From Rhodothermales bacterium (lineage in GTDB: Bacteria; Bacteroidota; Rhodothermia; Rhodothermales; UBA10348), in assembly GCA_040221055.1 (NCBI GenBank), contig JAVJVN010000015.1, positions 1-64,000 on the forward strand: 64,000 nt of DNA. Reading direction: 5' to 3'. This document shows, one piece after another, positions 49,819 through 57,925 of this stretch. A model generated the notes under the pieces. It had not been told where the DNA came from. It saw nothing but the letters and a program-made list of their open reading frames with translations, and did not search any database. Each line of letters begins with the position of its first letter. Within the stretch, counting starts at the first letter, position 1. Made by a program: the position numbers and the translations under genes.

Positions 49819-50019
49819 TGGCGCGAAACCGTCACTTTCTGGCGCGAATATCCCAGTATGTGGCGCAAAAGTGCAAAATAGTGGCGCGATTCGCCATGAT
49901 TCTGGCGCGCATTTCGCCGCCCGATTTGCGCGCCACAAACCGTGGGTTACGCGCCATGTTGATGTGAAAGCGCGCCACAAACCATCGTATTCGCGCCAGT
50001 CTTGCATCATTTCGCGCCG
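49819..50019. repeat. Inverted, 21-bp-phased array of TGGCGCG / CGCGCCA boxes
   Basis: TGGCGCG (third copy TGGCGCA) starts at 49819, 49840, 49861, 49882 and 49903, exactly 21 bp apart. The complement CGCGCCA (last copy CGCGCCG) starts at 49929, 49950, 49971, 49992 and 50013, also exactly 21 bp apart. Both halves are mirror images about position 49919. The 14-bp segments between boxes are largely unrelated, although CACAAACC follows two of the inverse boxes. A further inverse box sits at 50129-50135. Apart from the array and flanking 13-bp elements I find nothing in 49605-50269. A minus-strand frame crosses it (49832-50035) but is explained by the repeat. Confidence 0.93.
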
Positions 50020-50176
50020 CGTTTTGAACGCACACGCATGAATATTTCGATTATCTTGGTCGAAAAAGTGCCCTGACGCATCAGAATACGCCTTTGGACG
50101 CCTGCCAGTATTCCCGCGGGCGGTCTTTCGCGCCACTTTGGACGGAATGGGACGTGCGTAGCACATCTCCATTTAC

Positions 50177-50189
50177 AGGCTGAGCCTTC
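50177..50189. repeat. 13-bp intergenic element right of the 21-bp array
   Basis: CAGGCTGAGCCTT, matching the dispersed element. With the copy at 49640 it flanks the 21-bp-phased array on both sides. Confidence 0.65.
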
Positions 50190-50269
50190 CGCCGCGCGAA
50201 CCCCGACGGCCGCGAGCCGAGGCCGTCCGCGACAGGCCGCGCCGCGCCCGACCCAAGCCCCGCGCTACC

Positions 50270-51184
50270 TTACGAAACTTCGTACGCCCCGGCGTACCAG
50301 CGCTGGAGGCGGCCGCGGCCGTCGAAGATGAAGTCCAGGCGCCCGAGCCGGATGCCGGCGAAACCGACCTGGTTGACGAGCGCAGGCGGACGGCCGACCC
50401 GCTCAAAGGTGACGGGTTCGTCAAGGAATGTGTGGGTATGCCCACCCAGGATGACGTCGATTTCCGGGACCTCGGCGGCCAGGCTGACATCGTCCGGGCG
50501 GTCCTCGCCACGGTATTGATGTCCGAGGTGGGAGAGGCAGACCACGAGATCGCATCCGGCCTGGCGGAGCGCATCGGCCTGCTGCCGGGCCGTCAGGACG
50601 GGGTCCCTGTAGGAGACGCCCTCGTGGAGCGCATCCAATACAAGCCCATCAAAGTCGATCCCCAAACCGAAAATCCCGATCCGGATGCCGCCGCGCTCCA
50701 GGATGATGGAGGACCGCACGTGCGGCTCGAGGAGCGATCCCGCGACATCGTAGTTGGCGCTGACCCAGGCGAACCGGGCATGCGGGAGCATGTCCACGAG
50801 GCCCTGGACGCCGTTGTCGAAGTCGTGGTTGCCGAGCGTGGCCACGTCGTACTCCATGTCGGACATGGCTTTGAACTCGACTTCGCCCTTGAAGAAGTTG
50901 AAGTACGGTGTGCCCTGGAAGATGTCGCCACTGTCCAGGAGCAACACATTCCTGTGTTCGGCGCGGATGCGGTCAATCAGCGTCTTGCGCCGCGCGACAC
51001 CGCCGAGCCCCTCGTTCCGCCCCCCGTCCATCGGGAAGGGGTCAATGCGGGAATGCGTATCGTTCGTGTGGAGTATCACCAGGCGCCGCTCTCCGGCGGC
51101 CAGAACGGACTGCGGGAGCAGGAATGCGCCGGCCGTGCCGAGTGCCATCTGCCGGATGAACGTGCGGCGGGAAAACTCAGTCAT
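50270..51184 (-). CDS. 5'-nucleotidase/metallophosphatase catalytic domain protein (Tat-exported)
   Basis: A 304-aa protein with a twin-arginine signal (EFSRRTFIRQMALGTAGAFLLPQSVLAA). It carries the catalytic N-terminal domain of UshA-type enzymes: LHTNDTHSRI, LLDSGDIFQG, TLGNHDFDNG, CLSHLGH and ILGGHTHTF, which bind two metal ions for hydrolysing nucleotides or related phosphoesters in the periplasm. The usual C-terminal substrate-binding domain is missing from this chain and is encoded separately by the gene just upstream, overlapping by ATGA. The two products presumably work together. Confidence 0.9.
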   Translation of the reverse strand: MTEFSRRTFIRQMALGTAGAFLLPQSVLAAGERRLVILHTNDTHSRIDPFPMDGGRNEGLGGVARRKTLIDRIRAEHRNVLLLDSGDIFQGTPYFNFFKGEVEFKAMSDMEYDVATLGNHDFDNGVQGLVDMLPHARFAWVSANYDVAGSLLEPHVRSSIILERGGIRIGIFGLGIDFDGLVLDALHEGVSYRDPVLTARQQADALRQAGCDLVVCLSHLGHQYRGEDRPDDVSLAAEVPEIDVILGGHTHTFLDEPVTFERVGRPPALVNQVGFAGIRLGRLDFIFDGRGRLQRWYAGAYEVS

Positions 51185-51963
51185 TTGATACGCCCCTCCA
51201 GAACGGGTTCAATGGTGCCGCGGGACTGGACGTAGGCGATGAAGGCGTCCCGAAGCGTCACGAAGGGCTCTTCCCGATGCACATCCAGCCACAGCGCGGG
51301 CATGTTGCCGCCGCCGTTGGCCAGGTAATCGGACGTGGCTACCCGATACGTTCGGCCAGGCTCGACCGGCTGCCCGGCCACCCGAACGTTGCGGGCCGTG
51401 CCGCCTTCCGCGATTTCCAGGGAGATGCCCGCGACCGGCTCTCCGTTCGTCGCGGCCAGATCGTTGGCCAGCGCGAGGACCTGTTCGCCCGTCAGGTGCA
51501 GCACGACCAGCATGTTTTCGAACGGCATGAGCTCGAACATGTGGCCGACGGTGATGGGCCCTTCAGCCAGCGGAACGCGGAGGCCGCCGTTGTTCGTGAT
51601 GGCGATGTCAGCTGATATAGCGTGGAGCATGGCATCGGCCGCCATATTGCCGAGCGTACCTTCCGGGCTGTCCTTGGTCAGCGTGGCGGTGGCGTGGCCG
51701 ATGACGCGGGAGACTTCCTCGGCCATGTCTTCGCGATAGGGCTCGACCAGCGCTTCGAGTTCGGGGTCCATGCGGAGCGTATCGACCACCGTGAGGTACC
51801 CGGCCCCGTCTTCGGGCACATACTTTCCGGCGGGCTCCAGGCTCGCGCATCCTCCGAGAAAGAACACGAGGAACGCGGTTAATACGGCTCGACTCAGTAA
51901 CCGTGCGCGCGGTGGGAGTGGGTTCAGTGGACTTGGAGGCATGGACAAGGGATCAGGCGCCAA
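51181..51963 (-). CDS. 5'-nucleotidase C-terminal domain lipoprotein
   Basis: A 260-aa protein with a lipoprotein signal (AVLTAFLVFFLGGC, Cys at 39). The rest matches the 5'-nucleotidase C-terminal domain: EGTLGNMAADAMLHAISADIAITNNGGLRVPLAEGPITVGHMFELMPFENMLVVLHLTGEQVL and TYRVATSDYLANGGGNMPAL, the regions that hold the nucleotide base in UshA. It precedes the catalytic-domain gene with an ATGA overlap, so domain order is reversed relative to the fused enzyme. ATG 51942 is an alternative start. Confidence 0.88.
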   Translation of the reverse strand: MAPDPLSMPPSPLNPLPPRARLLSRAVLTAFLVFFLGGCASLEPAGKYVPEDGAGYLTVVDTLRMDPELEALVEPYREDMAEEVSRVIGHATATLTKDSPEGTLGNMAADAMLHAISADIAITNNGGLRVPLAEGPITVGHMFELMPFENMLVVLHLTGEQVLALANDLAATNGEPVAGISLEIAEGGTARNVRVAGQPVEPGRTYRVATSDYLANGGGNMPALWLDVHREEPFVTLRDAFIAYVQSRGTIEPVLEGRIK

Positions 51964-52143
51964 AATGCCAGCGATGGCAGTGGAACTATGGGCGGAACGG
52001 TTGCGAAGGAAGAGTGCCCCTGAATATACATCCTCGCCGAATGCGTGCCCGGTTTGAAGTGTACTTGAAATGACGGGCCGGGTTTGGGTAAATGCGCCGC
52101 GTGTCCTTAACTTGCCGTTCTGCCAGTCATGTATTGGCCACCG

Positions 52144-52227
52144 GCCCAGGTGGTGGAATTGGTAGACACGCCATCTTGAGGGGGTGGTGCCCGTAAGGGC
52201 GTGCTGGTTCGACTCCAGTCCTGGGCA
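52144..52227 (+). tRNA. tRNA-Leu (anticodon GAG)
   Basis: An 84-base class II tRNA: acceptor arms GCCCAGG/CCTGGGC with discriminator A, D arm with GGTAGACACG, anticodon loop TTGAGGG (anticodon GAG, Leu), a long variable arm (TGCCCGTAAGGGCGT) and T arm GGTTCGACTCC. CCA is not encoded. A strong terminator follows three bases later. Confidence 0.95.
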
Positions 52228-52229
52228 CG

Positions 52230-52265
52230 AAAAACCGCTTCAGCGCTTGCTGGGGCGGTTTTTTT
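52230..52265 (+). terminator. Rho-independent terminator of tRNA-Leu
   Basis: Stem AAAAACCGC (52230-52238) pairs with GCGGTTTTT (52255-52263); an inner CAGC/GCTG stem closes a GCTT loop, with a 2-nt mismatch between the two stems. Seven Ts follow the GC-rich part. Confidence 0.9.
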
Positions 52266-52300
52266 GTTTCCCGCCTCCGGCTCGCAGCGAACAAAACCCG

Positions 52301-53257
52301 CTATTGATCGGTGCTCTGTCTGGCGACCAGTTCGGAGATCCGGTCGCGGACCTCGCTGACCTGTGGCTGCAAATGTGCGTCCGCGTTCGCCCATCGGTCA
52401 ACGAAGGACTGATAGGCGGCTATGGCTTCATCCAGGTTGCCGGCATTCTCATAGGCCTCGCCCAACGAGCGGTAGGCCAGCGTGCTGTTGCCGTTGTCGT
52501 AGATGAGCGCCTGGAATCCCGGAGACTTCGTGGCTGACTCCAGGCGAGCAATCGCCTCATCGGTACGTCCAGCCCGCAGGAGAGCCAGGCCCAGCTCGTT
52601 CTCGTACATACGCGGAACCTTGAACAGCTCAATGACGCGCTCGAAGGACGCGACGGCATCATCGTAGCGCTCTTCATTGAGCGCAATCATGCCTTCGAGG
52701 GCTGGCGCATAGTAGTCGAACGCCAGCGAGTGGGGGGCTGCGGCGTCGGTATATTCCTTCATGACGCTCCGCGCCCGTTCCGCCTGCCCCGCTGCCGCGA
52801 GCATGTAGGCGCGTTCACCTTGGACCTGCGAGGTCTTCTCGGTATCGGAGAAATCGATGCCGGCCATCATTTCATCGTAGTCGGCCAGTGCCTTTGCCCG
52901 ATCCCCATCGGCCATTACGCGGTATGTGAGATACCAGACGTAGTCGAGCACTTCACTGTCCGGGCTTTCAATCTCCCGGGCAAAGCGGATGAGGCCTTGC
53001 AGGGAGCGCTCGGCAGCCCGGTGTTGTCCCAGCATCATGTGGATGCTCGTTTCAATCAGGTCCGTGTAGTACTCGGCACCTTGCGTCAAACCGCGTCCGC
53101 GAATGACCGTCACGCTGTCCAGGGCAGCCCGGTAGTCCCGGGTGCGTTCCGCATTGAGGACCAACTGGCGCCAGGGAAGGCCCCCGTAATCCGGTTCGCG
53201 AATGCGGATGGAATCGAGCATGGCCTGCGCCTGGTCGAAATTCCCCGTGCGCACCAA
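52301..53257 (-). pseudogene. C-terminal TPR part of the kinase, separated by a frameshift
   Basis: A 318-residue frame beginning VRTGNFDQAQAMLDSIRIREPDYGGLPWRQLVLNAERTRDYRAAL and continuing through several TPR units (AYMLAAAGQAERARSVMKEY; PALEGMIALNEERYDDAVASFERVIELF; LGLALLRAGRTDEAIARLESA; LGEAYENAGNLDEAIAAYQSFVDRW). It continues the TPR solenoid of the kinase frame upstream but is shifted by one base. No ribosome binding site precedes its GTG, so it is best read as the displaced end of the kinase gene. Confidence 0.8.
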
Positions 53258-55383
53258 CTGTAGTGATTGATGTAGCCCTGCACGGCATCGGGGTAATATT
53301 CAATGTATTGGGCCGTGTATTCCAGGGACTTCTGATAATCCCCGGTGAAGTACCGATGATGCAGGCTCAGGCTGTTGATGGCCCGCTGATCGCGGGGATC
53401 GAGCGCCATGAGTTCCTCATAGATCTGCTTCTGCCGATCCCGGTTTGGCTCAACCCAGCTGTAGAAGGCTTCCGTGGCGTATAGCTGCTCCCTGCGGGGC
53501 AATCGCTCTCTGAACTGGTATGCCTTGCGGGCATATTCAATCATGCGATCGTAGGAGCCCTGGCGGTTGTTTTCTGCCGTAGCGAGCAGCCGGAATGCCG
53601 ATGCGAATTCCGGGTCTATCTCTACGGCGGATCGGGCAAATCCGATGGTGGATACAGCGTCGTCGCGCTCATTGGATTCCATGGCCAAGGTATACAATCG
53701 AAGCGCCTCGAAGGAGGATGTTGTAACCTGGGCCAGCGGTTTACTCTGACGGATGGCCACCAGGGATTCCCCGATCTTTTCTCGCAGGCTTGCTGAAATC
53801 CGGTCAACGGCTCCCACGACCTCGTTGTCCGAGTTGGCGGTTTCCCGGAGCGAGACCAGTTCACTTCCCGACGCCGCGTCCACCAGCCGAAGATTGATCA
53901 CATAGCTCGAACCCAGGGCGGACACGCCGCCGATCAGCGCCGCCTTCAGGCCTTCGCGTTGCGCCACTTCGCGCGCAACTTCGGGTGTAATGGTCGTGCC
54001 TTCCGGAAGCTCCATCCGCTCGAGTGCAGCCGATACTGTGGACGCATCCATGAGTTTGACCACTCTGGACTGGCTCAGGTCCACACGCAGTGCTTCTGCG
54101 ATCGGGCGGCCCATGTTGCCGGCTGGCGTATTGTCCACAAAGTCTGCCACGACGATTGAATCGTCACCGGACAAGACCCCCGAAGTGATAAGCGTTGCTG
54201 CAGGGCCGATCCCCATGGCTCGCATGCCCATGTAAACGGCAGCAACCAGGCCCAGGGCAGCCAGTGCGAGGACCCCGCCCACGACTGCGCGACGCACCGT
54301 CAACCAGCCCGCCAAGCCCTTCAGGTTGACCCGCTGCGCGGTGTCCAGCAGCGCTTTTTTGCGCTCCATACGCGAGGCATAGAGCGTGATCGGTGCCCCG
54401 GCCAGTAGCAACAGCACCCCGACCGGAAAAATCCAGTCGGGCAGACCGAACGCCATCATGGCCGCATAAATGGCACCGAGTCCGACCGCTCCGCCAACCG
54501 CGAAGCCGCTCACCACCCTCATCATGGACGTCGCGTCTACCCTTGGAGCAGCGGCCTCCCCAGTAAATATCGTCCCCGTACTCCCGCCCAACATTTTTAC
54601 GACCTCGCCGGCCGTCTGAATGCGTTCCGCGGGATCCTTGGCCAGAAGGCCGTTCACCAATTTGGCGGTTTCGTCGCTGATGATGACACCCGTCGACGTG
54701 ATGTCCGTAGGCGACTCGTTCAGAATGGCATAGAGCAATGCCTGGTCGTACGTGGCATCGAAAGGCCGCTTTCCAGTCAGCATCTCATAGAGAAGCACGC
54801 CCAGTGACCACAGGTCCGATGTCGGCCCCACATTCTCACCCCGGGCCTGTTCCGGGCTCATGTAGGCAACCGTGCCCAGGGTTGACCCCTCGCGGGTCAA
54901 TTCGGAAGATTCACCCAGTTTGGCTATCCCGAAGTCAAGGATTTTGACCTCCCCGTGATGCGTAATCATCACGTTGGCAGGTTTTATGTCGCGATGCACG
55001 ATACCAGCTGCGTGTGCACGGGCCAGACCGGACGCTATCTGACGTGCCGTCCCGAGGGCCTCCGCTTCGGTGAACGCGCGCTCGGAGAGCAGGTACTTCA
55101 GGGTCTGTCCCTCGTAGTAGGACATGACGATATAGCTGGACCCGTCGACGTGTTCTCCGATATGATGGATGGTGCAGATGTTGACATGGTCCAATGCGGA
55201 CGCCGCCTTGGCCTCCTGGACAAAACGTTTTCTTGCGTTCTCGTCCTGACTCTGATGCCCTGGCAGGAATTTCAGCGCGACAATCCGATCCAGCTGCGTG
55301 TCGAGGGCCTTGTAGACAATTCCCATGCCACCCTGGCCCAACTGCTCCAGGATTTCATAGGGACCAATTTGACTGCCAATCAT
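53110..55383 (-). CDS. Ser/Thr protein kinase with membrane segments and TPR repeats, frameshifted
   Basis: Hanks-type kinase domain at residues 8-270: glycine loop GQGGMGIVY (16-24), K38, HRDIKPAN (130-137), DFG (150-152), MSPEQARG. Hydrophobic segments follow at about 290-340 and 370-395, then a TolB-like periplasmic module (DDSIVVADFVDNTPAGNMGRPIAEALRVDLSQS) and TPR repeats. The TPR homology stops near residue 709 (YPDAVQGYINHY); beyond it the frame reads as nonsense, and the repeats continue one base out of frame in 52301-53257. Joined, the two would give about 1027 residues; the combined length is 2 modulo 3, consistent with loss of one base near 53258-53270. Either a real mutation or a sequencing error. 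Confidence 0.9.
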   Translation of the reverse strand: MIGSQIGPYEILEQLGQGGMGIVYKALDTQLDRIVALKFLPGHQSQDENARKRFVQEAKAASALDHVNICTIHHIGEHVDGSSYIVMSYYEGQTLKYLLSERAFTEAEALGTARQIASGLARAHAAGIVHRDIKPANVMITHHGEVKILDFGIAKLGESSELTREGSTLGTVAYMSPEQARGENVGPTSDLWSLGVLLYEMLTGKRPFDATYDQALLYAILNESPTDITSTGVIISDETAKLVNGLLAKDPAERIQTAGEVVKMLGGSTGTIFTGEAAAPRVDATSMMRVVSGFAVGGAVGLGAIYAAMMAFGLPDWIFPVGVLLLLAGAPITLYASRMERKKALLDTAQRVNLKGLAGWLTVRRAVVGGVLALAALGLVAAVYMGMRAMGIGPAATLITSGVLSGDDSIVVADFVDNTPAGNMGRPIAEALRVDLSQSRVVKLMDASTVSAALERMELPEGTTITPEVAREVAQREGLKAALIGGVSALGSSYVINLRLVDAASGSELVSLRETANSDNEVVGAVDRISASLREKIGESLVAIRQSKPLAQVTTSSFEALRLYTLAMESNERDDAVSTIGFARSAVEIDPEFASAFRLLATAENNRQGSYDRMIEYARKAYQFRERLPRREQLYATEAFYSWVEPNRDRQKQIYEELMALDPRDQRAINSLSLHHRYFTGDYQKSLEYTAQYIEYYPDAVQGYINHYSWCARGISTRRRPCSIPSAFANRITGAFPGASWSSMRNAPGTTGLPWTA

Positions 55384-55473
55384 GTGGGGGTCCGGGCAGG
55401 TGAATCACGGATATTAGATCAAAGTGCCGTAATAAGGAAACGGACCCGGAATTCATGCCGATCGGCAAGCCGC

Positions 55474-56499
55474 TCACCCCAGTGCCGGCTTGACTTTTTC
55501 GCCGAGCAGGCGGGTGGCGGTCGAGAGGTGATCGTGGGTCAGTTCGGCGACGTTCATGTGGAGGGTGGCGCGGGCGAGGCCGCCCAGCGATTCCGCGTGG
55601 CGGGTCAGTTTTTCGGCCACGTGGTCGGGGTCGCCGACCATGAGGGCGCCGGTGGATCCAGTCTGGTCATCGTATTGTGCACGCGTCGTCGGGCCCCATC
55701 CGCGCTCCTCGCCGATCTGACTGAATGTTTTCTGGTAGCCGGGGAAGAACTCGGCGTGGGCGCGTTCGGTGGTTTCGGCGACGTATCCAATGAAGTGGAC
55801 GCCGACTTTCAGCGCCGAGCGGTCGTGGCCGGCCTGCTGGGCCGCCCGCCTGTACAGGACTACGTGCGGCCGGACGCGGTGCGTTTCGCCGCCGCTGATG
55901 GCCACCATGAGGGGAAGGCCGAGCTGGCCGGCCCGCGCAAACGATTCAGGCGTGCCGCCGACGCCCACCCAGACCTCGAGTTTGTCCTTGTAGGGCCGCG
56001 GGTAGACGCCCTGCCCCGTCAGTTCCGGCCGGAATTTCCCCTTCCAGTGCACGCGCTCGTTCTCCCGGATGGCCAGGAGCAGCTCCAGCTTCTCCCGGAA
56101 CAGCTCGTTGTAGTCCTTGAAATCGAGGCCGTACAACGGAAACGCCTCGCCGAACGACCCCCGCCCCACCACAATACCGGCCCGGCCCCGCGAAATCAGA
56201 TCAACGGTGGCGATCTGCTGGAATACGCGGACGGGATCGGCGGCGCTTAGCACGGTGACCGCGCTCATCAGCTGGATGCGCTCCGTTCGCGCGGCGGCGG
56301 CCGCCAGCAACAGGTGCGAGGCGGAGTCCAGGTATTCGGGCCGGTGGTGCTCGCCGATGCCGAACGAATCCAGGCCCACCCGGTCGGCCAGCTCAATGCG
56401 CTCCAGGAGCTGTTCGATGGCATCCGAACGCATGTCCGGCGTGGTTTTCCGGCCTTCGGCGGTCCGGACGGCCGCAAAACTGTCAATTCCGAGTTCCAT
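55474..56499 (-). CDS. LLM class flavin-dependent oxidoreductase
   Basis: A 341-aa luciferase-like TIM-barrel protein from ATG 56499 (MELGIDSFAAVRTAEGRK). Signatures: IELADRVGLDSFGIGEHHRPEYLDSASHLLLAAAAARTERIQLMSAVTVLSAADPVRVFQQIATVDLISRGRAGIVVGRGSF and LEVWVGVGGTPESFARAGQLGLPLMVAISGG. The G-E-H-H segment and the barrel layout match FMN-linked monooxygenase-like enzymes close to the LuxA/MsuD group. The substrate is unknown. An upstream extension of the frame to 56604 is Pro-rich and rejected. Divergent from the amidohydrolase gene. Confidence 0.9.
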   Translation of the reverse strand: MELGIDSFAAVRTAEGRKTTPDMRSDAIEQLLERIELADRVGLDSFGIGEHHRPEYLDSASHLLLAAAAARTERIQLMSAVTVLSAADPVRVFQQIATVDLISRGRAGIVVGRGSFGEAFPLYGLDFKDYNELFREKLELLLAIRENERVHWKGKFRPELTGQGVYPRPYKDKLEVWVGVGGTPESFARAGQLGLPLMVAISGGETHRVRPHVVLYRRAAQQAGHDRSALKVGVHFIGYVAETTERAHAEFFPGYQKTFSQIGEERGWGPTTRAQYDDQTGSTGALMVGDPDHVAEKLTRHAESLGGLARATLHMNVAELTHDHLSTATRLLGEKVKPALG

Positions 56500-56623
56500 G
56501 GGCTGAGCGGATGGGATTGGGGCGGATGAGTTGGGAGGCGGGATACCTGTTCGGGCGGGGCGTGGTTTCGCTGGATTCGTTCGTGTAAGTTGAATCGGCA
56601 TCACCCACCCACCGAATACCTAC

Positions 56624-57919
56624 ATGAAACACCTGCTTCCACTCGCCGCCCTCCTTCTTGTGCTCGCACCGAGCCTCGCCCCGCACGCCGCGCAGGCGCA
56701 AGACCAAGCCCAGACCGTCACCGCCATCCAGACCCGCGCGGTGGTGGACGTCGAAAACGGAACCCTCATAGACAACGCCATCGTGCTGGTGCAGGGCAAC
56801 CGGATAACGGCGGTCGGCGCCGACATCCGGATTCCGGCTGGCGCGCGCACCGTCGACCTGTCGGACCGTTACGTCCTGCCCGGCCTTATCGACACCCACA
56901 CGCACGTGACACTCACGCCCGGGTATGGCGACAACAACCCCATCCTGAACAAGTCCATCCCCTACCGGACCGTGGAAGCCGTGGCGGCCGTCCGAGCGAC
57001 GCTGATGGCCGGCTTCACCACCATCCGTGACCTGGATTCGGAAGGCGCCGACTGGGTGGATGTGGCGGTGCGCGATGCGGTGAACGACGACCTGGTGCCC
57101 GGTCCGCGCATGCAGGTGGCCACGCTGGCCATCTCCATCACCGGCGGATACATGAACACCGACGGATACGCTCCGCAACTCGACTTGCCGCAGTTCGGCG
57201 CCCTGGCCGATTCCCCTGCGGAAATCGTCAAAACCCTCCGGACCCAGGTCAAATACGGCGCCGACTGGATAAAACTCTATGCCACGGGCACCACGCGCCA
57301 CATCGACCTGGACAACATGGAGCCCCTGCCCCAATTCACCGACGAAGACATCCAACTGGTGGTGCAGGAAGCCGCGCGCTTCAACAAGCCCGTGGCCGCC
57401 CATGCCTACGGCGGACATGCGGCTCGCGCCGCGGTCGAGGCCGGCGTGCGCTCCATTGAGCACGGCATGATGCTGGACGACGCGACCCTGCGTCTCATGG
57501 CCGAAAAGGGCACGTTCTGGGTGCCGACCATCAACGTCTACTTCCCGTCCGAGCCCGGAGCGGCCCTCACCGAACGGGAGCAGGCCATCACGGATTCGCA
57601 CCGCCGTGTTTTCCGGAACGCCCTCGACCGGAACGTCAGGATTGCCTACGGCACGGATGCGGGCGCGCTACCACACGGCGACAACGCCATCGATTTCGCA
57701 CGGATGGTGGAATACGGCATGACGCCAGCCCAGGCCCTGCGCTCGGCGACCGCCACGGCCGCCGAGCTCATGCAATGGGATGATGTCCTGGGAACAGTCG
57801 AAGCCGGAAAACTGGCCGACCTGATTGCCGTCGAGGGCAATCCCCTGGAAGACATCGGGGCCTTGTGGAACGTCCGCTTCGTCATGAAAGACGGCGTGAC
57901 GTACCGGTACGACCCCTGA
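56624..57919 (+). CDS. Exported metal-dependent amidohydrolase (Xaa-Pro dipeptidase-like)
   Basis: A 431-aa protein with signal peptide MKHLLPLAALLLVLAPSLAPHAAQAQ. The amidohydrolase metal centre is visible: DTHTHVTL (two His), WIKLYATGT (carboxylated Lys), AAHAYGGHAA (His), SIEHGMML (His) and YGTDAGALPHG (Asp). The closing strand VLGTVEAGKLADLIAVEGNPLEDI is typical of the imidazolonepropionase/prolidase-like subgroup. It probably hydrolyses peptides or cyclic amides in the periplasm. It converges with an M19 dipeptidase gene (6-bp gap), so two periplasmic hydrolases sit side by side. Confidence 0.9.
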   Translation: MKHLLPLAALLLVLAPSLAPHAAQAQDQAQTVTAIQTRAVVDVENGTLIDNAIVLVQGNRITAVGADIRIPAGARTVDLSDRYVLPGLIDTHTHVTLTPGYGDNNPILNKSIPYRTVEAVAAVRATLMAGFTTIRDLDSEGADWVDVAVRDAVNDDLVPGPRMQVATLAISITGGYMNTDGYAPQLDLPQFGALADSPAEIVKTLRTQVKYGADWIKLYATGTTRHIDLDNMEPLPQFTDEDIQLVVQEAARFNKPVAAHAYGGHAARAAVEAGVRSIEHGMMLDDATLRLMAEKGTFWVPTINVYFPSEPGAALTEREQAITDSHRRVFRNALDRNVRIAYGTDAGALPHGDNAIDFARMVEYGMTPAQALRSATATAAELMQWDDVLGTVEAGKLADLIAVEGNPLEDIGALWNVRFVMKDGVTYRYDP

Positions 57920-57925
57920 ACCAGC

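Noticed and set aside
49819-50019. CRISPR array
   Set aside because: Repeats are only 7 bp, spacers 14 bp, orientation flips in the middle and no cas genes are present; it does not fit any CRISPR type.
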